Positions 8,875 through 18,500 of a DNA stretch of 64,000 bases are shown in pieces. The DNA comes from Ovoidimarina sp038744785 (GTDB lineage: Bacteria; Pseudomonadota; Alphaproteobacteria; Rhodobacterales; Rhodobacteraceae): the NCBI GenBank assembly GCA_038744785.1, contig JBCDLX010000006.1, positions 1 through 64,000 of the forward strand, in the 5' to 3' direction. The notes below the pieces were generated by a model, which was not told the origin of the DNA, did no database searches, and saw only the letters and a list, made by a program, of their open reading frames with translations. Numbering within the stretch: the first letter of the stretch is position 1; every line of letters starts with the position of its first letter. The translations under genes were made by a program, and so were the position numbers.

Positions 8875-9627
8875 ATGATTACAGTCACGAACTTCAGCAA
8901 GCAGTACAAAGGCTTCACGGCCGTGAAGGACCTCAGCTTTTCAGTCGAACCAGGCCAGATCCTTGGATTGCTCGGGCCGAATGGGGCAGGCAAAACAACG
9001 ACTCTGCGTGCACTGTGCGGAATTATCCCGCCCAGTTCGGGCAGGCTCTTGGTTGCGGGTCATGACGTTGTCCAGGCGCCCATCGCAGCCAAAGAGAACC
9101 TCGGCTATATTCCTGACGATCCAAGGCTCTTTGACACTTTGACGGTCTGGGAACACCTGGCATTCACGGCGGCCGCTCACAAACTCACGGATTTCGAAAA
9201 GGATGCCGAAGCGCTCCTTGCGTCATTCGAACTCACACATAAGCGCGATACGCTCGTCCACGACTTGTCGCGTGGTATGCGGCAAAAGGTGGCGATCGCC
9301 TGTGCTTTTCTCCACGACCCCAAAGTGCTCTTGTTCGATGAGCCCCTGACCGGGCTGGATCCCCAGGGGATCCGGGGGATTCAACAAGCAATCCGCGACC
9401 GCGCGCGGGCTGGCGCAGCCATTATCATAAGCTCGCACCTTTTGAGCCTGTTCGAAAATTTGTGCACACATATTATGGTGCTGAACCTTGGCGAGTGCCG
9501 CCGATTTGGCACGATGGAAGACCTTCTGAGCGAGGTCGGCCATACGGACAGCACTTCAGCCCTTGAAGAAGTGTATTTCTCAATCACGCAAGCTTCAGAC
9601 CAGTCCTCAGAGACAGCGGCGGTCTAG
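8875..9627 (+). CDS. ABC transporter ATPase of an ABC-2-type exporter pair
   Basis: From ATG 8875 the protein is 250 residues; a GTG at 8857 would add six. Walker A is GPNGAGKT at 34-41. The signature is LSRGM at 131-135, a variant common in drug, antibiotic and Na+ export ATPases, and Walker B is LLFDEPLTGLDP. The lack of a membrane domain means it needs a partner, and the next gene starts 3 bases after its stop with a large membrane protein. The pair likely forms an exporter of unknown cargo. The AAGAAG just before ATG could serve as the ribosome site. Confidence 0.85.
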   Translation: MITVTNFSKQYKGFTAVKDLSFSVEPGQILGLLGPNGAGKTTTLRALCGIIPPSSGRLLVAGHDVVQAPIAAKENLGYIPDDPRLFDTLTVWEHLAFTAAAHKLTDFEKDAEALLASFELTHKRDTLVHDLSRGMRQKVAIACAFLHDPKVLLFDEPLTGLDPQGIRGIQQAIRDRARAGAAIIISSHLLSLFENLCTHIMVLNLGECRRFGTMEDLLSEVGHTDSTSALEEVYFSITQASDQSSETAAV

Positions 9628-9630
9628 GAA

Positions 9631-11259
9631 ATGGACGCTGCACTTTGCCAACTTCTCATATTGCGACTACGTGGCGGTCTGCGCCAACGCTTGCTCCAGT
9701 TGGCAAGCTTTCGCGGCTTGCTGTTCTCCCTTGCTTTCGGGGGGATCATTTGGTTCCTGATCGTTTCAAACAGTTCCCCGGGCACGAGCATATTTGGATC
9801 CGCGTCTCTGGACCGGCACGCAGTTGGCGAGCAGATTATCACTTTCTTGCCGCTCAGCATGCTTGGGCTATCGCTACTCACCGTCGTGATGACGACTGGT
9901 CCTACGTTTCATTTTTCACCGAATGAGATAAATCTTCTTTTTACGGGGCCGTTCCGCCGACGGGATCTGATCTTCTATAAGTTCGGCGCGTATATCGCGG
10001 GCGTTACCTTGAGTAGCGTGTTCATTACGGTCCTTGCACAGTCGCAAACAGGATCGGCCCTGTCCGTCTTTGTCGCCTCGCTCCTGACGCTTGTGTTCGT
10101 TCAGTTGAACAGCGCCGTCATAAGTATGACCGGGCAGGCGCTCGACGGCAGTAGGCTCGCAAGGATACGATGGCCCGCTGCGGCGTTGCTTTGCGCAGTT
10201 GCAGCGACAGCCGTGCTTTACGCATGGGTCACGCCCGACCTTGGCATTATCGACCTACTGTCCGAGTTTCGACACTCATGGATCGGGACCATAGTGTTGA
10301 TCCCCTACATCGTGTTCGCCGAGCTTTTCGTGGCGACATCGGTTTCAGACCTGGCCCTTTGGGCTCTGGTCGCGGTGGCTATCAACGCGGCGCTGTTGCA
10401 CGCCGTTATTGTTCTCGATGCGCGCACGACCGACCGCTCTCTCGCGGAAAACGCTCGGCTCAGCAACCGGTGGGAGCGCATCAAACAAGGTGGATCTTTC
10501 TGGGCTACAGAACGGACCGAGGTCCGCTCGTTCCGTCGTGCACCCATTCTAGGCGGTTTGGGGCCCATTGCCTGGCGGCAGGCCCTCAACGCATTGCGGA
10601 ACTCGTTCAAACTCATCATCGTATTTGTTTGCCTCGCCGCTTGTATTGCGCCCGTTTCCTTAGCGCTCGGTACGCCGGTTGCGGAAGCGGAGACTTTGAT
10701 GATTATCTACGTCTTCATCGCATTCATCCTGCCTCGCAATCTGATCTGCGACTTTCGTGGTGACCTGAGCCGGATGGAGATCTACAAGACACTGCCTATC
10801 GCACCATGGCGCATTTCCGCAGGCCAACTAATGGTTCAAGTGCTTCTAGCCTATGTTATTGCTTTGATAATTATTGCAAGCGCACTTGTCTTCGATGAGG
10901 AAGTCACGACACTGGTCGCACTGCAATTGGCAGCTTTTGCGCTTCCGTTGACGTTGCTTATCCATGCAGTCGAGAACACAGTACATCTTCTGTTTCCGAT
11001 AAAGCTCGTTCCGATGGGACGTGCAGACTTCGAATTTCTTGGCCGCTCAATTGTCGAGTTTATCGCGAAAACAGTCTTCGTTTTTGCTGCTATGGCGGCA
11101 TCGGGCGTTGTGGGGCTGGTGGCATTCAATATGATGGGAACCACATTGGTCTTTCCCGGAATAGCCAGCTGGCTAACACTGACGTTGATCGGACTTCTGA
11201 CACTAGTCGTACTGCAATATGCTTTCCGGCGCTTCGCGGTCGCTGAAACCATCGACTAA
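9631..11259 (+). CDS. Large ABC exporter membrane subunit
   Basis: This 542-residue protein has about a dozen hydrophobic segments in two blocks (roughly residues 25-240 and 320-535) separated by a charged stretch around 255-310. It begins 3 bases after the ATPase gene, so the two are coupled. It resembles the putative ABC exporter family of large permeases with two six-helix halves, but I cannot place it firmly. Features include HFSPNEINLLFTGPFRRRDL, a loop seen in such permeases, and LPRNLICDFRGDLSRME in the second half. The transported molecule is unknown. Confidence 0.75.
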   Translation: MDAALCQLLILRLRGGLRQRLLQLASFRGLLFSLAFGGIIWFLIVSNSSPGTSIFGSASLDRHAVGEQIITFLPLSMLGLSLLTVVMTTGPTFHFSPNEINLLFTGPFRRRDLIFYKFGAYIAGVTLSSVFITVLAQSQTGSALSVFVASLLTLVFVQLNSAVISMTGQALDGSRLARIRWPAAALLCAVAATAVLYAWVTPDLGIIDLLSEFRHSWIGTIVLIPYIVFAELFVATSVSDLALWALVAVAINAALLHAVIVLDARTTDRSLAENARLSNRWERIKQGGSFWATERTEVRSFRRAPILGGLGPIAWRQALNALRNSFKLIIVFVCLAACIAPVSLALGTPVAEAETLMIIYVFIAFILPRNLICDFRGDLSRMEIYKTLPIAPWRISAGQLMVQVLLAYVIALIIIASALVFDEEVTTLVALQLAAFALPLTLLIHAVENTVHLLFPIKLVPMGRADFEFLGRSIVEFIAKTVFVFAAMAASGVVGLVAFNMMGTTLVFPGIASWLTLTLIGLLTLVVLQYAFRRFAVAETID

Positions 11260-11995
11260 ATGACGAATGAGAAGCTCCGGCTGAAACAACATGTCGAAGC
11301 TATGAGGTCTATCATGCCCATCCGAACGGGGGTGATAGCCTGAAATCTGGAAGCATGGCGCAGCGACTTTGAAAGAGGCTTCATCAAGAATTTCGGCCTA
11401 CCCTAGTTCTAGTGCACGATACCAGTTAGGTGATTACAGATTAAAAGCGGGCAATGCCAATGCTTCCGGCACAGCGCAGCATTCCTATAGCCACAATAAG
11501 CTCGCAAAATCGCGAGCACGACCCGCCGCCACCGATAGCCCGCATGACGCATAACTGCGAGTTTACGCATTGCCGATTTTCGCTGCGACGGTAAGACCTG
11601 AAGATGCTCGAACCGGCCGTCCGCGGACCAAGCAGCCGGATGTTGATGCAGTGAGCTTAGTGACGCGGTGCGGACACTGGACAGAAACCAAATACGTTGT
11701 CATCGGTAGTCTTGGCGCAGCGGCGTGGGTGTTGCCCGCTGTGCAGCTTCCACGACGCCAGCCGCCATTCGTTGCAAGCGCTGTGCGCAGAAATCAATAA
11801 ATCTCAATTCCGCGAGCAAAACGACCACTGATTGACCAAACTTCAATGACCGCATCTTTAGAAAAGACTGTCTGAACGGGATCTAACCGGCTTTAAAACG
11901 TTGCGTGACTTGATCCGGCCGCCTGAAAGGCCACCCGGTCCCTACGGTGAAAAACCACACTTTCCTGCATCTTTCCGACTATAGAATTTGTTCAG
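11260..11995. other. 736-base stretch with no recognisable gene
   Basis: Only short open frames with poor start sites occur, and none translates into a recognisable protein. No tRNA or obvious hairpin array was seen. It separates the ABC exporter from the secreted-protein locus and may be decayed coding DNA; I see no homologous relic to name. Confidence 0.5.
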
Positions 11996-12532
11996 CTAAC
12001 GCGGCGGCATAACAAGGCAGAATTTATTTCTGGATATGAGTATTTCGCATAGCGATTGTGCTGCCGAAAACTCAATGATTTGTGTGCCCAACATGAATCC
12101 GCGCGCGCTGTTGCGCGCCTCAATCGGATCAGAGCAATCGTTCGGAGATCGTCTTTCGACCTTGTATCTGCGCAAAGGCAACGCATGACTGAGATCAGCG
12201 ACACCGATCGCCCCGATCGCATCGGATATCTCGGCAATCCTCGAATCGTTTCGAGAAGCCGCCTGGTCAATCGGGTTTTGCGGAGCTCTGTCGGTATTGG
12301 AAGCCCGGTTGGCTGGCATGCTTTTTTCGGTCGGGTCAAAAGGTGAAAGCAATGCAATCGTGATCAAGAACGCGGGTTGCGGGGCCTTGTCAAGTTCCGG
12401 CACGGTGTACTCCGCGCTGCTGCTTTCACACAGTGCCTCGGCATGCGCATCAGTTACGACCAATGCTGCAACGGCGCAAAACGCCACAATCATTGCGCCA
12501 TGATGGTGCGAGAGCTTTGGTTTTGCGTGCAT
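11996..12532 (-). CDS. Small secreted protein of unknown function
   Basis: From the ATG at 12532 the protein is 178 residues, with a good ribosome site (TAGGAGA directly before the start). Residues 1-32 form a Sec signal peptide (hydrophobic core IVAFCAVAALVV, cleavage near AHA-EA). The rest is polar with no recognised domain, and has four Cys residues (two after the signal, two near the C-terminus) if the reading is right. It is the last minus-strand gene of the secreted-protein locus, 100 bases beyond the stop of the next one. The C-terminal half is compositionally odd and could be a frameshifted relic. Confidence 0.5.
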   Translation of the reverse strand: MHAKPKLSHHHGAMIVAFCAVAALVVTDAHAEALCESSSAEYTVPELDKAPQPAFLITIALLSPFDPTEKSMPANRASNTDRAPQNPIDQAASRNDSRIAEISDAIGAIGVADLSHALPLRRYKVERRSPNDCSDPIEARNSARGFMLGTQIIEFSAAQSLCEILISRNKFCLVMPPR

Positions 12533-12632
12533 TCTCCTACCTTTGAACACGCATTGATCCGAAATCAATACAGTCCATCAAATCTTCCATCGATAGAGTA
12601 CCAAAGGGAGAACCATCCGAGATTCGCCCCGG

Positions 12633-13922
12633 TCATTTTAGCGTGATTGTTCCATTCGCGTAGACTTTCAGCCATTTGAGAATGGTTTCAAACTCTTCGG
12701 CGCGCTCATCGAATTCACCCACCTTCGCCTGGAGTGTCAGGTTACAGATCATCGTGATGCCGCCTGCAGTATAAACGCGCATTTTGACGTCGTCGCCCGT
12801 ATAGGCGTCCTTTCCCAGAAACGTCCGAACCTCGACCTTATCGGAGAATGAGAACCGTCGTGTTTTATAGCGCGACAGGCAAAAATCCTCGCCTCGAAAC
12901 CCTGTTGGCAGAGTGACATCTTCTGGTGTTTCTACTTCTTGAGGGTCCACCAGCGCCGCATCGACAACAGCCTTGTAAGACGCAAGGAACTCTTCCGGTC
13001 CAATCCGGGTTTTGTAGGGCAAGCCGTCCACCTGTAGCGTGACCTGAGCACTAAAGGACGTGTCGGAATAGCCTGTAACGATAACACCCCCGCCGATTGC
13101 CGCCTCAGCAGAATGCGCCCGTTTCAGCGTTTCAAACTGCCAGTCAGAGGGCAGTCCCAGTGTAAGCGCCGCATAGAGGTAACTTTCGCCTCCGGTCACT
13201 ACGGTTTCTGGTACGTGGTAGAAACGGTGTGGGGGTGTCTCTGCATCGTTAGTTGGTGTCACACCGATGCTGTTGAGCATTCCATCAAACAGAGGTGCGA
13301 CTACATCGAACGGGGCCCGGTCTGGTGACGATGCGTTGAAACAGGACCGAACGAGGACGCGTTCCGCCGGTTGATAGACCGCACAGCGTTCCCCCCGAAT
13401 GGTGCCATCGTCAAAGAGCGCTGTCTTTTGAACCTTCGGAAGGTCAGCCTCGAAATCCGCCTCGAAGTCGAACTTCGTATCGTTTCCCCAGAATGCGATC
13501 TGCGGATCAATAATGGGGTCCAGCGACGATGCGGACGTGCCAATGCCGCGCGCGCTATCAGGGTCCTGAATGGAGACATTCATGGGAAAGATCTGAATTT
13601 CAACCCAGTCGTATTCCCGCTGGTGCACGTGATCGGCGCGCCTTACTGCGAGCGTGATCTTGTCGAGCGGATCGAGATACCCAATTGCCTCGTCATACCG
13701 TTGGGCCCGTTCAAGAAGCGCATCAACCGTCCAACCCTCTGGCATCGTGAGGGAAACAGAATTGCCGGCAAATGATGGTAGCCTGATCACCTCGCCCGTA
13801 CTGTCCTGCGCCGTTGCAGAAACAGCGGAAACAAGAGTGCTTGATATAACCCAAACGATTGCCAGAAGCCCCAAGCACGCCTGCTTGGATCTGCCGGGGC
13901 TTTCTTGCCTAGGGAACGTCAT
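12633..13922 (-). CDS. Secreted protein with two DcrB/PsbP-like halves, function unknown
   Basis: The start at 13922 has a near-perfect ribosome site (AAGGAGG) and gives 429 residues with a signal peptide ending around VSATAQ-DS. Two segments look alike: VSLTMPEGWTVDALLERAQ near the N-terminus, and ALTLGLPSDWQFETLKRAH about 200 residues later. Each is followed by a short beta-rich stretch. A hydrophobic strand then a 'P-x-x-W' turn is typical of the PsbP/DcrB fold, so this may be a duplicated module; the fold call is inference. Two Cys residues near the C-terminus may pair in the periplasm. It lies 68 bases beyond the 433-residue protein gene on the same strand and is probably co-transcribed. 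Confidence 0.7.
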   Translation of the reverse strand: MTFPRQESPGRSKQACLGLLAIVWVISSTLVSAVSATAQDSTGEVIRLPSFAGNSVSLTMPEGWTVDALLERAQRYDEAIGYLDPLDKITLAVRRADHVHQREYDWVEIQIFPMNVSIQDPDSARGIGTSASSLDPIIDPQIAFWGNDTKFDFEADFEADLPKVQKTALFDDGTIRGERCAVYQPAERVLVRSCFNASSPDRAPFDVVAPLFDGMLNSIGVTPTNDAETPPHRFYHVPETVVTGGESYLYAALTLGLPSDWQFETLKRAHSAEAAIGGGVIVTGYSDTSFSAQVTLQVDGLPYKTRIGPEEFLASYKAVVDAALVDPQEVETPEDVTLPTGFRGEDFCLSRYKTRRFSFSDKVEVRTFLGKDAYTGDDVKMRVYTAGGITMICNLTLQAKVGEFDERAEEFETILKWLKVYANGTITLK

Positions 13923-13990
13923 CTTCCTTCCCCTCCTTGTCTGATAGGCCAACATCCAGCGGGATGTTCTGCCCTGTCTACTGCCAATGC

Positions 13991-15292
13991 CTATTGCGCT
14001 CTCGTCCAGGTCTGGCGGCCGCCATCACCAAGAAACCCCGCATTGTCTTCGTAATACCACGGGCCCGATAGGCGCCCGTCTCCAGCCTGATCCCAGAGCT
14101 GTAGACGGATGCGTTCAACGGGCTGCTCTTCTGGAAGGTAAACGTCAATCGTCTTTTCGAGGCCCATCGCGGACAGTGCGACCGCCGACGCATAAAAGGG
14201 CATCTGCAAAACACTGCCTTCAGGGGGTGTCTCGATACTCTCCGGCGTCTTCCAGGCTGGATCCATCGGCCGCTCGAACCTGGCCTCCAGCCCAACATTG
14301 CCAGTCTCGGGATTGGTTGTCGACAAAACCTCGATCGCTTGATAGGCGACCACGTCTTGACCAGGATTCAGGATCAGCCGCATGGTCGACCCATCGGGGT
14401 CGACGGTCAGGGTCCCTGTGAGTGATCTGCCACTGGGGTCGGAATACTCCACCGCCCAAGTTCCAACGAGTTCAACGACCGACTTCTGCGCCGGAAAACG
14501 CTTGGTATCATCCCAAACCAGGGCATCGACAGGTGTCGGATACTGCCAGTGGGTAGAAAATCTGGTCCCGTCTTCTGATGAATAAACAGGAAGCTCGGCG
14601 CGACCTTCTTCCCATTCTGCCAGGATCGAGGTGGGCGACACTTCAGGAGCCAGATCGTAGACCAATACGCCGCGAAACGGCAGTCCTGGATTTGGTTTCG
14701 CATCTGTGAGGGTTTCAACCTCAAGGCGGACAAGCGGTTGTAAATCCATCACCGCAAAGAGCGGTGACGTTTGTACGAGTGACCAATAGGTCAAAGTGGC
14801 GAACACATCGTTCAAATCGACCGGGATTGGATCATCCGCCTTTAGCGTTTCCAGATCTTGTTCCGTCAGTTGTTTGGACCAATCTTCCAGATCAATCAGA
14901 ATTTGATCGGCTTCTCCAAGGAGCCTTAGTTCGCCTGCGAGACCGATATCCGGGGCAAGTTCTGGCTGAGATCTTTCCACGTGCAAAACGATCCAGGTGC
15001 CGGCACTCCGCTCGTCCAAAACGGTCGTGACGACAAACTCGACGCGCGATCCCTGCTTGGTGCTTGCCGTCGCACCGTCCTGGTTGTCCATGCCTTCGGT
15101 GATCTCGGCTTGGGTGATACCGGCAAGTCCCAAACCGCTGTTCCGACCACCCGAGGAAGCGCCAAGGACCTGTCCGTCGGCATGGGTCAACACGAAGGTA
15201 CCGGTTCTGGCTGGGTCTGCCTGCTGCGCCCACGAAATAGACGCCGAGACGCACATCACAAGTGCACCGGTCAAAGTTCTAGCAAACCACAT
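13991..15292 (-). CDS. Secreted protein sharing a domain with the neighbouring 1746-residue protein
   Basis: The start at 15292 (GAAGGG ribosome site) gives 433 residues with a signal peptide ending SISWAQ-QA. No known family was recognised. Most of its mature length matches residues about 95-443 of the giant protein encoded divergently next door. Parallel pieces include IPVDLNDVFATLTYWSLV with ISVDIAGLTENLRLWRVV, LPFRGVLVYD with LPFRARLQFE, and the closing FLGDGGRQTWTRA with ALGAGGRQQWGRA. This protein ends where the shared module ends, so it is the module alone. A binding or delivery role is a guess. Confidence 0.75.
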   Translation of the reverse strand: MWFARTLTGALVMCVSASISWAQQADPARTGTFVLTHADGQVLGASSGGRNSGLGLAGITQAEITEGMDNQDGATASTKQGSRVEFVVTTVLDERSAGTWIVLHVERSQPELAPDIGLAGELRLLGEADQILIDLEDWSKQLTEQDLETLKADDPIPVDLNDVFATLTYWSLVQTSPLFAVMDLQPLVRLEVETLTDAKPNPGLPFRGVLVYDLAPEVSPTSILAEWEEGRAELPVYSSEDGTRFSTHWQYPTPVDALVWDDTKRFPAQKSVVELVGTWAVEYSDPSGRSLTGTLTVDPDGSTMRLILNPGQDVVAYQAIEVLSTTNPETGNVGLEARFERPMDPAWKTPESIETPPEGSVLQMPFYASAVALSAMGLEKTIDVYLPEEQPVERIRLQLWDQAGDGRLSGPWYYEDNAGFLGDGGRQTWTRAQ

Positions 15293-15511
15293 CCGATACC
15301 CTTCCCGCAGACCTGAAGGCTCAAAACGATCACATTTTTTCTGAGATCTGCAAAGCAATTTCGCCGTATTGGGGATGAGCCCTTTCATTGGCAAGCGCGC
15401 CATCTTGTAGCGGAAACCGGCAAGACGAGGAAATATAAGAGTTTATTGCCTTTTGCGAAAGCGGGCGGGTCCCATAGACTTGCTTAGAGGGGTCGATCTA
15501 GTTGAGGACGC

Positions 15512-18500
15512 GTGTTGAAGACATTCTCCAAGCTGCCAATAACCCTGTGGGCTATCGTATTGCTCGTCATTTCTTTTGTTGGTGCCATTGCGCAAGAAGC
15601 AGCGGATGATGCCGGTTCGGATGGCGCAACGAATTACCAGGAATTGGTCCTTACATATGAGTCCAATTCGATCCTCGGAACGCCACCGGCGGGGTGCACT
15701 GATGGTGGGCTGATCGGGAACACTCAATGCGGTGTCACGGAAAGGATGGCGCAGGCGGGCGCGGAAGAAGAGGCGGCCGAGAGCCAATCAGTCGAGCTGA
15801 CCTACACACTCACTCCTATACTGCGTGAAAGCGAAGATAGCGCTCGGGTATCGCTGTTTACCGAGGTTGATTATCCGCGTCTCGGCAACGATTTGGGCGA
15901 AGCCGTGCGCAGGCGCCTTGATGTCGAGGCGCGGCAGTTGACCTCTCTTCTCAACGATTGGCGCAAGGATCTCACCGAAGAAGAGCGCACTATGCTCTCG
16001 ACCGGGACACCTATCTCGGTCGACATAGCCGGGTTGACTGAAAACCTACGCCTTTGGCGTGTGGTTAAGCGCCCGGATCTATCGATTACAAAACAACCCG
16101 AGCCGGAAAGCCGCTTGATTGTCGAGGTGCTGACGTCTCAGCCCGTAGGCCCAAAGCTCCCATTCCGAGCCCGGCTTCAGTTCGAATGGCCGCCTGCAAA
16201 TCCGCCCAAAGCGGCGACGTTCCGATGGTCGGGAGGATTTGAAAGCGCAGTCTTCAAATCGGGTCGCACAGCGGCGGAGTTCGTCACCGCTTGGTATTAT
16301 CCGACGGACACATCTGCGAAGGATTGGACCGATGGCCCGGTTTTTCCGGCGCGAAGCACTGCGGAGGATTTTCGGGGAACCTGGAGCGTTGTTCACGAAG
16401 CAGATGATGGCACGAACGCTTCCGGCACGGCCTTCGTCTCGAACGACGGTGAAACCATCAGACTTGTTCTGAACTTCGATGAGGAAGCCAGGCTCTACGA
16501 GGCGTTCGAAACCTTGGCGACCACGTCTGGAACCGGTGCGGGTGATACGTTGGATGTGCGTTTTCGCCGGGTCGACGATCCCATCAAATGGGCCTTGGAA
16601 GATGCTGTACCAGCACCGAAGGGGATCTCGCTTTTGCTCTCCGATGAAGCGAAAGAGCTTAAGATTACGGCGGAAGATCACGAGGTTGACGTTGACGTCT
16701 CGACCCTGACGGTGACTCCGGACCGATTACAGGTCAGGCTCTGGAACCGTTCTGACAGCGCAACGCTGACAGGCACATGGCACCGCGAAGAGGCGCAGGG
16801 CGCACTGGGCGCGGGAGGCCGTCAACAATGGGGACGTGCCCCGATCATCTCTCAGATCCTCGTTCTGGAGGATCAGAGACCGTCTTCCAAGGCACTGGGT
16901 TCCTATGCGCGGTTTCAAAACGATGTGTCGCCGTCCAACAGGGACTACATTGCCGAAGCCCCGGCGCCCAATCGGGAAATCACGACGCAGTACCCGTATC
17001 GCCAACAGGACGGAAACAACCCCGAGGCCGGGCAGAATGACATCACCTATAGAACGCTGTTTGTGCTGGGAGAGAACCTGCCCCAGCGAGCCTCTGACCC
17101 TCTCGTCCTGACTTCGACTGACCCGCTGATCTCTTATGCGCTCGAAGCGCTGCCAGGCGAAGGAAAGGATGCGCTTCTTGCGCAAGGCTGGCAGGCTTCA
17201 GGGGTGATATCACGCGGCGAACTTGATGCGCTGGTTCTGCGCGCGGAATTAAGAGAGGGCATTGTTCCCAGCGAAAAGACGCTGACCCTGAACGGAGCTC
17301 CGGGAAACTGGGAACTGGATTTCGAGGATGCCAATGGTGAGCTCGCCTTTGTCCGCATGATTGGTGAGCATGACGAAGATGGGTTTGCCGAGTTTGACCG
17401 GGTACCCAAGGCCATGCCTTCGGATGTCTTGCAAGTGGCATTGGATGAGCAGAGCCCGATCCCGCATGGCGAGCTTGTTGTAGAGCTTCGCAAGAACGGC
17501 GTTCCGCTGGTGAATGACGGCTCTGGGGCGCTCGTTCCCTTGTCTGCCCCGGAGAATGGAGTGTCTGAGGACGCAGCGTCCGGGCGTGTGGAAAATGACG
17601 AGCCCGACCCTGTATCATCGTTGCGAATTCAACAGTTCTCTGGCCCGTCGAACGCGGAATACCGGAGCTTGCCGATCCGATTGATCCCTACAGGACGTCC
17701 AGGTCTCGCGCCCGCAGAAATGGACGGCGCGCTGTCTCTTGAGGTTGCGCAGGGTGATATTCTGTTCGTTCGTCTCGTGGACCCAGATCGAATTCAGGTA
17801 ACGCCACCTATTGCCATCACAACGATAGGAGAGCTGCCGAGCGAGTCTTCCTCTCCCTGGCGGACTGCCTTGATACGCACCGCTGCATGTTATGGCGAGG
17901 ATACGATTGATTTCGCGGCGCTGTCCGATGAGCAGGAAGAGGTCTATTCGCGCTACATCCTGACAGAGGAGCTTACCGACGATTTTCGCAAATTCATGTC
18001 GGCTGGCGGGACGTGGCGGGACGCGGCAAGGGCCGCGGTTGGGATGTCTGTCAGTCCGCTGGCCTATAGCTTGCGAGAACGACAGGTGTTCGTCAGCCGA
18101 GGCGATCACGCCGCCTCGATCCTGATCCGGGACGAATTCATCCGTCAGATGAAGCAGCCGCTCAGAGCGCTTGTCTCGATTGCAAGCGACGATGAAAAGC
18201 TCTGGGCAATCTATCGATCTCGTAAAGCGGTCCCGATGCCGTTCTGGAACATCACGGAAGTTCATGAAACCCCGAACTCTGTTTTGGCGGCTGTAAACGA
18301 GTACCAGTTCCCTCCTGATCCGGGCGGGTTCACTTCCAATGTAGACGTTCAGGAATTCGCGCGAGATCTTGCACGAGGTTTTGCCACGGCATTCGATGAA
18401 ACGGTGACAATCGGCGACTTCGTCGATCTCGCGATCACAGAGGCGGGAGCCGATCCTTTCGCGCTTCGGGTCGCGCATATGCTGTCGTTTGAGAAATTCA

